Shown piece after piece: positions 7,851-14,972 of a stretch of DNA of 64,000 nucleotides. Within the stretch, counting starts at the first letter, position 1, and each line of letters begins with the position of its first letter. Source of the stretch: G963701675 sp963701675 (lineage in GTDB: Bacteria; Planctomycetota; Planctomycetia; Gemmatales; Gemmataceae); NCBI GenBank assembly GCA_963701675.1, contig OY969623.1:124001-188000 (forward strand). The letters are read 5' to 3'. The notes under the pieces are model-generated. The model saw nothing but the letters and a program-made list of their open reading frames with translations, made no database searches and was not told the origin of the DNA. The position numbers and the translations under genes were made by a program.

Positions 7851-9554
7851 CTAGACGGTTTTGAATTGCGGCTGGAACAATTTAATCGCCGCGGTCAGCT
7901 GTTTTTCGATGTCAGGCGTCAGTTTCCGTTCCTTTAGTAGTGCATTGCGAACTTCCGGCTTTTGCTCACGCATGAAGCTACGGAATTGTTCTTCCCAAGC
8001 AGCCACCTGTTTCGCTGGGACTTTGTCCAAGTATCCCTTTGCACCGGCGAAGATGATCATGACCTGATCGATGACGTGCATCGGTTTGAACTGCCCTTGC
8101 TTGAGTACTTCTACCATGCGATAGCCCCGATCTAGCCGAGACTGCGTATCCTTGTCGAGTTCGGTGCCAAGTTGAGCAAACGCCTCTAGTTCACGAAACG
8201 AGGCTAAGTCGAGCCGAAGACTGCCGGCGATTTGTTTCATCGCCGGGATCTGGGCCTTTCCGCCCACGCGCGACACACTAATGCCGACGTTCATGGCGGG
8301 GCGGATGCCGGCCAAGAAAAGATCGGGCTGCAGATAAATCTGCCCGTCGGTGATAGAAATGACGTTGGTGGGAATGTATGCCGACACCTCGCCTTCGAGC
8401 GTTTCAATAATCGGCAGTGCAGTAAGAGATCCGCCGGTCCCTGCGACTTTCGCGAGCTTGGACCCCGGAAATTTCGGGAGGTCGTGTTTTTCGGCATGCT
8501 CCTTGTCGAGCGGACCGATGTAGACCTTACCTTTTTGGCCGGCTTGGCGTTTCTCGCCCCGTTCGTTGTTGATGCCCGAGTCGTCTTTCACCTTCGTTGC
8601 ATCGGCGTCATTGGCGACGATGACCCATCGTTCCGCTTGCTTAGCAGAGCGCTCCAACAAACGTGAATGACAATAGAAGATGTCGCCGGGATACGCTTCG
8701 CGTCCAGGCGGACGCCGGAGCAACAACGACAGTTGACGATACGCCGCAGCCTGTTTGGAAAGGTCGTCGTAGACGCACAACGTGTCGCGTCCGTGTTCGT
8801 ACATGAAGTATTCGGCGATGGCACAGCCGGCGTAGGGCGCGTAGTATTGCAACGGGGCAGGGTCCGACGCCGACGCGACCACGACGGTGGTGTAGTCCAT
8901 CGCGCCATGCTTGCGCAAGTTCTCGACGACCTGCGCGACGGTTGACTCCTTTTGTCCAATGGCGACGTATACACAGATGACGTTTTCTTCTTTTTGATTG
9001 ATGATCGTGTCGAGTGCAACCGCTGTCTTGCCGGTCTTGCGGTCCCCGATGATCAGCTCGCGCTGCCCGCGGCCGATCGGCGTCATTGCATCGATAGCCT
9101 TAATGCCGGTTTGAAGCGATTGGTTCACGGGCTGGCGTTCGGCGACTCCGGGGGCGATGAATTCCACAGGCCTTGACAGCGAAGTGACAATCGGACCCTG
9201 TCCATCGCGCGGATTGCCGAGCGGATCGACAACCCGGCCGATGACCGCGTCGCCCACCGGAACTCGCAGTAATTCACCGGTCGTCCGGACTTCATCGCCT
9301 TCGGAGATCTGGAGGTAATCGCCGAGAATGATGACGCCGACGGAGTTCTCTTCCAAGTTGAAGGCCACGCCGCGCACGCCGACCCGTGTGAACTCGACCA
9401 TTTCGCCGGACATCACGCCGGACAAGCCGTAGATGCGAGCGATTCCGTCGCCGACTTCTAGGACGCGGCCGACTTCCCGTGCTTCGAGCTTGGCACGGTA
9501 CTGGCTAATTTCGCTCTGCAGAACTGAAACGATCTCGTCTGCTTTGAATCTCAT
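7851..9554 (-). CDS. atpA: ATP synthase F1 alpha subunit with internal insertion
   Basis: A 567-residue subunit, about 60 longer than the bacterial norm. The Walker A GDRKTGKT is at residues 170-177, and SALTALP-type and ISITDGQIYL motifs are present. The extra length lies between LLERSAKQ and GGSLTALP (about residues 306-371): a charged block with KVKDDSGINNERGEKR, KVYIGPLDKEHAEKHDLP and KFPGSKLAKV. In textbook alpha subunits these flanking motifs are only a few residues apart. The start ATG lies inside the 3' end of atpH (50-nt overlap), so translational coupling is likely. The reading frame is intact through the insertion, so it is coding, not an intron remnant. Confidence 0.95.
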   Translation of the reverse strand: MRFKADEIVSVLQSEISQYRAKLEAREVGRVLEVGDGIARIYGLSGVMSGEMVEFTRVGVRGVAFNLEENSVGVIILGDYLQISEGDEVRTTGELLRVPVGDAVIGRVVDPLGNPRDGQGPIVTSLSRPVEFIAPGVAERQPVNQSLQTGIKAIDAMTPIGRGQRELIIGDRKTGKTAVALDTIINQKEENVICVYVAIGQKESTVAQVVENLRKHGAMDYTTVVVASASDPAPLQYYAPYAGCAIAEYFMYEHGRDTLCVYDDLSKQAAAYRQLSLLLRRPPGREAYPGDIFYCHSRLLERSAKQAERWVIVANDADATKVKDDSGINNERGEKRQAGQKGKVYIGPLDKEHAEKHDLPKFPGSKLAKVAGTGGSLTALPIIETLEGEVSAYIPTNVISITDGQIYLQPDLFLAGIRPAMNVGISVSRVGGKAQIPAMKQIAGSLRLDLASFRELEAFAQLGTELDKDTQSRLDRGYRMVEVLKQGQFKPMHVIDQVMIIFAGAKGYLDKVPAKQVAAWEEQFRSFMREQKPEVRNALLKERKLTPDIEKQLTAAIKLFQPQFKTV

Positions 9555-10165
9555 TGGCTCCTCTCGAGAGTATCTGGTCTCGTATTTGTTCCAAGCGGGT
9601 GCGGATAGTGCCGTCGAACACCCAGTCGCCGATGCGCATCATCATGCCACCCAACAGTGTGGGATCGACCTTGCTCTCAATGAGCGGCTCTAAGTCGAGG
9701 CGTGTGCGAACCATTTCGGAGATTCGGCTCACCTGTTCATCAGTCGGTGCAACCGCGGTGTACAACTGCACCGGCAGCCGGCGTGCACGCTGGTCTCGCA
9801 GTTGTAACGTTGCAAAGAGAATGGCCGGCAGGAGCGTCAGGCGATCGTGGTCGTTCAGCACCAACAAGAAATTAACGAGCAACGGATGGGCGCGTCCGTC
9901 AAACGTCTTTTGAAGTGACCTCACTCCGGGTGATCCGGCCGATGACGCCGCTCACGAAGAAACTGCGCAGGTCGGAGCGGGGTTTCTCTACGGCGGCTAG
10001 CAACCCCTCAAAGTCGGCGATCACGTCATCCGTTTGGCCCGCTTCCGTGGCAGCGTTGAGCAGCGCTTCACCATAAACCCGCGCAACTTGAAGCGATCCG
10101 ACGTCGGCAACGCCACGCGCCAGGGTTTCTTCTTCTTCGCTCGCAGTGAGAACGTAAGGAATCAT
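9505..10165 (-). CDS. atpH: ATP synthase delta subunit, split by a one-base frameshift
   Basis: Two reading frames together make one delta subunit. From ATG 10165 the N-terminal domain reads through ARVYGEALLNAA and LRSFFVSGVIGRITRSEV, then meets a stop at about 9903. The C-terminal domain (KTFDGRAHPLLVNFLLVLNDHDR ... DPTLLGGMMMRIGDWVFDGTIRTRLEQIR in family order) continues in the next frame to 9505. The span is 661 nt, one more than a multiple of three, and removing one A from the AAAA run near 9908-9911 (minus strand) restores the protein. Delta is essential for the stator, so an assembly error in a homopolymer is the simplest explanation; programmed slippage is the alternative. The start at 10165 follows the atpF stop by one base. 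Confidence 0.85.
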
Positions 10166-10166
10166 G

Positions 10167-10808
10167 TCAGAACAGCCGATCACGCCAGCCGACGTTTGCC
10201 GCCGATAGTTCGTCTACTGCCTCATCGAACAATCGCCGATGATCGTCCACCTTGAGCTCGCGCCCGATGGCTTTGCTCGAGATCAAAGTCGCCAGCCGAG
10301 CACTTTGGTCCCAAAGCTCCTTCAATGCTTGGTCCTTGGCCGTGCCGATTTCCCGCCGAAGTCGCTCGCGTTCGGCCTGGATTTCATTCCGGGCGTCGGC
10401 CATCAACCCTTCCTTGGTATGTTCGGCATCGCGACGAGCTTCCGCAATGAGATCACGCACCTCCTGGTGTGCGTTGGCGAGTTCCTTTTGGTATTGGACC
10501 CGCACCGCTTCCGCTTCTTGCCGGGCCTTCCGCGCGTTCTCGATGGCCTCGTTGATATTGGCTTCACGCTTTTGCAGGCCGTCCAGCATCGGCTTCCATG
10601 CGAAACGTTTGAGGACCAACAAAAGGACGAGAAACACGACGATGGTCCAGATCGTCAGGTCCAGGGCTTGCTTGAACGGCCCGGGTTTTTCGTGGCTTGC
10701 AGCATGGCTGTCGGCGCCGGCCGGCGGATCGGCGGCGTTTGAATACGGCGCAATTCCCAGCCAAAGGATTGCGGCCAGCACACAAAGACAACCCAAGCGA
10801 CTGCTCAT
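10167..10808 (-). CDS. atpF: ATP synthase Fo b subunit with signal peptide
   Basis: A 213-residue stator subunit. Residues 1-25 form a signal peptide ending near SNAADPP, then a linker and the single membrane helix (LTIWTIVVFLVLLLVLKRF, about 50-68). A long charged coiled coil follows (ANINEAIENARKARQEAEAV to about 190). Textbook b subunits have no cleavable signal in front of the anchor; this extension is known from planctomycete homologues and predicts a different insertion pathway. 24 bp separate it from atpE and 1 bp from the atpH start. Confidence 0.95.
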   Translation of the reverse strand: MSSRLGCLCVLAAILWLGIAPYSNAADPPAGADSHAASHEKPGPFKQALDLTIWTIVVFLVLLLVLKRFAWKPMLDGLQKREANINEAIENARKARQEAEAVRVQYQKELANAHQEVRDLIAEARRDAEHTKEGLMADARNEIQAERERLRREIGTAKDQALKELWDQSARLATLISSKAIGRELKVDDHRRLFDEAVDELSAANVGWRDRLF

Positions 10809-10832
10809 AGCATCCTCGGAAAAGCGGCGGCT

Positions 10833-11168
10833 CTACATCGTTGCCGGGTTCTGCACCGTCGCGACGGTGTAACAGATAAAGAGCGCGAAAAACACGGCGC
10901 CCTCGAGAAGGGCCGCGATAACGATCATGGTCGGAAGCACGCGTCCGGCGACTTCGGGCTGCCGGGCCATGCTATCCAGCGCCGCGGCGCCGATACGACC
11001 AAAGCCGATGCCTGCGCCGACGATACACAATGCCGCGCCAAGGCCTGCCCCCGCTCCCGCGCCGGCCATGACGTTGGTTTTTCCGTCTTGTGCGAACGCT
11101 GGCGACGCTGCCAGCAGTAAGAATGCGACCGCCAACCCGGCCAACTGAACCTTTTTCATCATTGCCAT
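10833..11168 (-). CDS. atpE: ATP synthase Fo c subunit with signal peptide
   Basis: A 111-residue proteolipid. An N-terminal signal peptide (about residues 3-26, ending SPAFAQ) precedes the two-helix hairpin. The polar loop is ARQPE and the ion-binding glutamate is in IAALLEGAVFF. The Na+-type signature (ES/ET after the site plus the helix-1 Gln) is absent, so a proton-driven rotor is inferred. The helix-1 glycine motif GAGAGAGLGAAL is intact. It forms the c-ring. Helix start codons ATG-GCA-ATG-ATG leave a choice between 11168 and 11162. Confidence 0.96.
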   Translation of the reverse strand: MAMMKKVQLAGLAVAFLLLAASPAFAQDGKTNVMAGAGAGAGLGAALCIVGAGIGFGRIGAAALDSMARQPEVAGRVLPTMIVIAALLEGAVFFALFICYTVATVQNPATM

Positions 11169-11276
11169 TACTCCTCGAACACGTTTGGCTGCCGACTACC
11201 CAACCGCCGGCGCGATTACCTCAACCCTCTGCGATTACCAGCCTGGCCGGGACCAACCCGACTAGGAATGCCGTAC

Positions 11277-12236
11277 CTAGTGACTCGGATGCAGTTGAAA
11301 ACCCATGAACAACGCAGTCAGAAATACAAATACAAAAGCCTGAAGAAACGCCACGAACAATTCCAATAAACTCAGTGCCACGACGCCCACGATGCTAATG
11401 ACAGTAGTGGTCGACCACGCGAAGCTCAATCCCGACGAGTTTCCAACAGTGACGATCAAAAGCAGAATCGACGCCAGGACCAAATGGCCCGCGAACATAT
11501 TCGCAAATAGACGCAGCGCCAGCACGCCGCTTTTGATTACGGTGCCGAATGCCTCGATGACGAAGATCATCAGGCTGATGACGAATCCGAAAGCCGACGC
11601 GAGCAACCACAACGGCCAATGCCACCAGGGAACCGGCTGTGCGGACGCCGAAGCCGGTCGCAGCGCCGGTGCATGCCCGTGGTCGTCGTGATGGCCGTGC
11701 GAAGTGGAACCGCCGCCGGGGTAGGGCATGATTTCGAGATGTGGCCACATGGATTTCACATACTTAATGGGCCCCATCGCCAAAACAGCCGCTCCATGCA
11801 TCATCAAAAAGCTAAAGATGGCCAAACCCAAAGTCATGTAAATGCTGGCGGTCGGTGAACCCATAAGCGGAATCATGCCGAGCAAATTGCAAAATAGGAT
11901 GAAAACGAACATCGTCCACAAGAACGGGACATACTTATCGGCCTCCTTCTCACCCAGGTTCGGCCGAGCGACATCGTTTCGAATGAACGTCAGCAGACTC
12001 TCGAATGCATTCCAAAATGGGCCTTTGGGTGTTTCGCCACTTCGGGCGCGGCGGCATAGTGGAATGAAAACCGCGGCAACCAACCCCGCCGCAATTAACT
12101 CCAGGATCATGTACTTGGTGAGTTGCAGGCCGAAGATCTTCGGGAGATGTATGTGCACACCACCGAACAGCGAATCAAATATCGTCCAGTCCTTGGTATC
12201 GAGGACGTGGTCGAGCGGACTGTGTTCGTGGGCCAT
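11277..12236 (-). CDS. atpB: ATP synthase Fo a subunit
   Basis: A 319-residue membrane protein with about six hydrophobic helices. The essential arginine lies in SGVLALRLFANMFAGHLVL, and the C-terminus FLQAFVFVFLTALFMGFQLH matches the family. A His/Gly-rich periplasmic or cytoplasmic insert (GGGSTSHGHHDDHGHAP) sits between helices and is unusual. I chose the ATG at 12236 (MAHEHSPLDHV) because a GCGGAG ribosome-binding site precedes it; an upstream in-frame start at 12278 would overlap the preceding gene. Forms the proton half-channels. Confidence 0.95.
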   Translation of the reverse strand: MAHEHSPLDHVLDTKDWTIFDSLFGGVHIHLPKIFGLQLTKYMILELIAAGLVAAVFIPLCRRARSGETPKGPFWNAFESLLTFIRNDVARPNLGEKEADKYVPFLWTMFVFILFCNLLGMIPLMGSPTASIYMTLGLAIFSFLMMHGAAVLAMGPIKYVKSMWPHLEIMPYPGGGSTSHGHHDDHGHAPALRPASASAQPVPWWHWPLWLLASAFGFVISLMIFVIEAFGTVIKSGVLALRLFANMFAGHLVLASILLLIVTVGNSSGLSFAWSTTTVISIVGVVALSLLELFVAFLQAFVFVFLTALFMGFQLHPSH

Positions 12237-12252
12237 ATTAACTCCGCTCGCT

Positions 12253-12651
12253 TCAACTCGCTGCTTCGCGAGATGCACCTGTAAAGGAGCGGCCTTTCAC
12301 GGCGAGTACGATCTCCAGACCTAACGTAACTAAGTAGGCGACCAACACCCACGCAGCGAAACCAGGCGCTTGTCGGAAAAACGGAATCTGTGTCAGCAAC
12401 AATCCCGCGGTCGCCGATACCACCATGAGCCGCAATGCTGTACCGCCCATCACGGCGACAAACTGATTCTGTGGCGATTGGCTCGATGAGGCTGCTATCC
12501 ATCCAAGCGACGCCAACGCTGGTAACCCGCATAGCGCCACCGCAACGCCGGCATACACCGCTTGCAGATCATTCCACAAGAGGCGCGCCGCGACTGCCGC
12601 AACAACCCAAAAGCCCAACATGGCAACAGCGAAAATAACCAGACGTGACAT
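12253..12651 (-). CDS. small membrane protein of the atp operon (AtpI/AtpR-like)
   Basis: A 132-residue protein with four hydrophobic stretches (residues about 4-24, 33-53, 70-90, 97-117) and no catalytic motif. Its position between atpZ and atpB corresponds to the UncI/AtpI slot, where a four-helix protein aids c-ring assembly or Mg2+ uptake. Sequence similarity to those families is weak by eye, so the role is inferred from topology and place only. Its start codon abuts the atpZ stop at 12651, and the atpB start lies 16 bp beyond its own stop. Confidence 0.7.
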   Translation of the reverse strand: MSRLVIFAVAMLGFWVVAAVAARLLWNDLQAVYAGVAVALCGLPALASLGWIAASSSQSPQNQFVAVMGGTALRLMVVSATAGLLLTQIPFFRQAPGFAAWVLVAYLVTLGLEIVLAVKGRSFTGASREAAS

Positions 12652-12893
12652 CAGCGCGCGCTGTCCTTTTCCGATCGATTGGCTCCGTTGTTTTGTCTAT
12701 TCACTATCGTCATGGTATGAATGATGCCAGTGACGAACCCGACCACGACACCGACAAGGGTTGCCCAGGGGGTCCAGTCCCACCGTCTGTCCATTAGCAT
12801 TCCGACACCGATCGGGACAACCATCTCCATCCCGATGGCGATCAGTGAGAGGTAGCGCCCGATACCCTGAAACCCCGGAGGCCGGTCGCTCAT
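12651..12893 (-). CDS. atpZ: AtpZ/AtpI-family F1Fo accessory protein
   Basis: An 80-residue protein with two membrane helices (GRYLSLIAIGMEMVVPIGVGMLMDRRW pattern and WATLVGVVVGFVTGIIHTM pattern). This two-helix layout with G(M/L)xxDRxW between the helices is the AtpZ family, encoded first in many atp operons and implicated in assembly or divalent-cation handling. Start set at ATG 12893, with CGGAG upstream; an upstream in-frame start at 12923 has no better signal. First gene of the operon. Confidence 0.8.
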   Translation of the reverse strand: MSDRPPGFQGIGRYLSLIAIGMEMVVPIGVGMLMDRRWDWTPWATLVGVVVGFVTGIIHTMTIVNRQNNGANRSEKDSAR

Positions 12894-12943
12894 GGCATGC
12901 TCCGGGAACAGAACCGATCTCACTCAGAATGCCGCACGTCGGT

Positions 12944-12971
12944 ATTCTCATACGGTGTTGCGCAAAGTCAA
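12944..12971 (-). promoter_or_regulatory. candidate sigma70-type promoter of the atp operon
   Basis: Reading the minus strand, TTGACT (12971-12966) and GAGAAT (12949-12944) are separated by 16 bases. This is 5/6 and 4/6 to the consensus, about 50 bp before the atpZ ATG. The upstream DNA (12975-13040) is unusually AT-rich for this genome, as for an UP-like or intrinsically curved region. Confidence 0.4.
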
Positions 12972-13362
12972 GGGTGGATTGTGTTTTTTTTCACGAAGTA
13001 GGCATGTGTGTATAAATATATAAGGATTAATATCTTGTGTCGACAGTTGAATGCTAAACCACGTGAGGACAACCAGCTCACCGAAGGCCGTTCTCTTGTG
13101 AGCCTAATCGAGGCAAAACCTGCTAACAATCGACTTCAGGAATAGGTGGCCCTTCGCTGAGAAACAGCGGAAAGTCACCCAATGGTCGGGCGTGGCCAGT
13201 TGGCCACGGGCCGGCGTCATGACGATAAACTGTTCGGTGATAAACACTTGCGACGTTTGGCGTACGTGGCCAAGTTCCTTGCCAGTGGCCACGGACTTCT
13301 TCCGTTGCCTCATTCGCGAGCCATTAAAAGGCAAAGTGAACACATCAACCACTCATAATTCG

Positions 13363-13391
13363 TTGACATCTCTGCAACGACGCGTTACGAT
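13363..13391 (+). promoter_or_regulatory. candidate promoter for the 13.4-kb RNA
   Basis: TTGACA (13363-13368), a 17-base spacer, then TACGAT (13386-13391): a perfect -35, optimal spacing and a 4/6 -10. No open reading frame starts close downstream, and a strong terminator follows about 125 bp later. Confidence 0.5.
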
Positions 13392-13397
13392 GGTTTC

Positions 13398-13558
13398 CGC
13401 TTTCGGAGGGGGGGTAGCTTACAACGGCAAGTGTGCCGCACTCGATCAGCTGGCAACTCGTGATGCAGCACCTGGGGCACGGCGGTTATCATTCTCCACT
13501 TAGACGACAAGGGACAAGGCATTTCCTCTGATCGACGGGTGAGGAGTTGCCTTTTTTT
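13398..13558 (+). ncRNA. putative small RNA or attenuated leader of the DUF4912 gene
   Basis: A near-consensus promoter and a strong intrinsic terminator bound about 160 nt with no supported gene. The interval is G-rich near its 5' end (seven Gs at about 13410) and can form internal stems. I do not recognise 6S, SRP or tmRNA signatures. Because the DUF4912 gene starts 195 bp after the terminator on the same strand, a 5' leader with premature termination is an equal possibility. The rest of 12972-13752 holds no gene I can support. Confidence 0.4.
13516..13558 (+). terminator. intrinsic terminator
   Basis: A 13-bp stem (13516-13528 with 13541-13553; one mismatch and one wobble) and a 12-base loop, followed directly by a T tract ending at 13558. 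It acts on the plus strand, where no gene precedes it. Confidence 0.7.
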
Positions 13559-13752
13559 GTCGGCCCACCGTCTGGTTCTAGCCTGATGAGAATCCTCTCT
13601 CGTCCACTCCACGGTCACGGCAAGATGTGCCGGTCCGAATAGCTGGTGAATTCACTTCACTCCCATTCCAGGACGTTGGGAGAGCCTACCACGCACGGAC
13701 GCCGAAACGTCAAACCGCTCAGTGTAGAGGCAACGTGAGGAGTTTGTCCGCG

Positions 13753-14820
13753 ATGAAACGAAAGAAGCTCGAAGTCTGTTCGCGCAAAGTGCTGGCCGAC
13801 ATGGCGCGTAAGAAACACATCGCTGGGTGGCACGCGATGGGTAAAGAGGAACTGGTAGTTGCATTAGGGAACGGCTCATCCACAAAGGCGCCGCGTGCTC
13901 AGCCGCAACGAACAGTGGCGCGCAAGACTCTAATTCCCCCGGCGAACCGCGGCAAACACAAGTTAGTTTTAGCCAAGAGCCTCGCTTCCGCGTCGCGGCA
14001 TGATCTTCCGGCCGGATTCGCACGTGATCGGATTGTGCTGATGGTTCGCGATCCCTATTGGCTCCATTGCTATTGGGAACTGAGCCGGCGCTCCATTCAA
14101 AGGGCCGAAGCCGCGCTTGGTCAAGATTGGCATTCGGCGACGCCGGTCTTGCGAATGTATGACGTGCGAAGCCGCGATATCAGCAGCAGTGCGGAGGCCG
14201 TAGTAAAGGACATCCGCATTCACGGGGGTTGCAACAACTGGTACATCGATGTTTCCGACCCGCCGCAATCGTATCGCGTCGAGATCGGCTACCTTTCGAA
14301 TCGCGGTCAATTCTATGCTCTGGCACGCTCGAACATCGTCACCACGCCGCGTGCAGGCGTGAGCGACCGCATCGACAACAATTGGTCCGATCTCGATGTC
14401 CATAAGGCCGAGCGTATCTATGCCATGTCGGCAGGGTTCGACCCAAACACCAACAACGTTCAACTCAAGCAACTGTTTGAAGAACGATTACGCCGGCCGC
14501 TCGGCCCACCGGCGGTGACGGCGTTTGGCACGGGGGCTCATCCCGCTGGGCGATCGCGCCGGTTCTTCTTCAAGTTGGACGCCGAGTTGATCGTGTACGG
14601 AGCCACCGAAGCCAACGCAAAGGTCACTATCCAAGGAGAGCCCCTGAAGCTCCGCCCGGATGGAACCTTCACGATGCGATTTCGTCTTCCAGACAGCCGG
14701 CAGATCATCCCCGCAACCGCCGCATCCGCTGACGGCGTCGAGGAGCGCACCGTGGTGCTGGCCGTCGAACGCAACACCAAAGAACTAGAACCAATGATTC
14801 ATGACATGAATAACGAGTAA
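13753..14820 (+). CDS. DUF4912 domain protein with N-terminal SAP/Rho-N-like helix region
   Basis: A 355-residue protein. Residues 1-40 are basic and helical (LADMARKKHIAGWHAMGKEELV), resembling the SAP/Rho-N motif often fused to DUF4912. DUF4912 follows at about residues 90-200 (DRIVLMVRDPYWLHCYWELS, YIDVSDPPQSYRVEIGYL), then a second Ig-like beta domain near the C-terminus (DAELIVYGATEANAKVTIQG). The role of DUF4912 is unknown; the order DNA-binding helix/DUF4912/beta sandwich is common in planctomycetes and cyanobacteria. ATG 13753 is chosen because GAGGAG lies about 10 bp upstream; a longer frame reaches back to 13627 without a ribosome-binding site. Confidence 0.8.
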   Translation: MKRKKLEVCSRKVLADMARKKHIAGWHAMGKEELVVALGNGSSTKAPRAQPQRTVARKTLIPPANRGKHKLVLAKSLASASRHDLPAGFARDRIVLMVRDPYWLHCYWELSRRSIQRAEAALGQDWHSATPVLRMYDVRSRDISSSAEAVVKDIRIHGGCNNWYIDVSDPPQSYRVEIGYLSNRGQFYALARSNIVTTPRAGVSDRIDNNWSDLDVHKAERIYAMSAGFDPNTNNVQLKQLFEERLRRPLGPPAVTAFGTGAHPAGRSRRFFFKLDAELIVYGATEANAKVTIQGEPLKLRPDGTFTMRFRLPDSRQIIPATAASADGVEERTVVLAVERNTKELEPMIHDMNNE

Positions 14821-14842
14821 GCGTACATTCCGCCCTTTGACG

Positions 14843-14880
14843 ACGCCTACGGCATGTGATATGCGGCCGTAGGCGTTGTT
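14843..14880 (+). terminator. intrinsic terminator after the DUF4912 gene
   Basis: A perfect 11-bp stem (14843-14853 with 14866-14876), 12-base loop and a T-rich tail. It lies 22 bp after the stop codon and isolates the DUF4912 gene from the following one. Confidence 0.75.
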
Positions 14881-14972
14881 GTTTCCACATCTCGCTTTGC
14901 ATTGTGCATTCCAGAAGTTTCGACGAAAATAGATCGGCCGCGAAGAGTTCGACCTCCGGGAGGTATCGTGCC

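Noticed and set aside
10833..11168. Na+-dependent ATP synthase
   Set aside because: The c-subunit lacks the Na+-binding ES/ET and Gln signature; the ion site reads ALLEGAVFF, as in proton-type rings.
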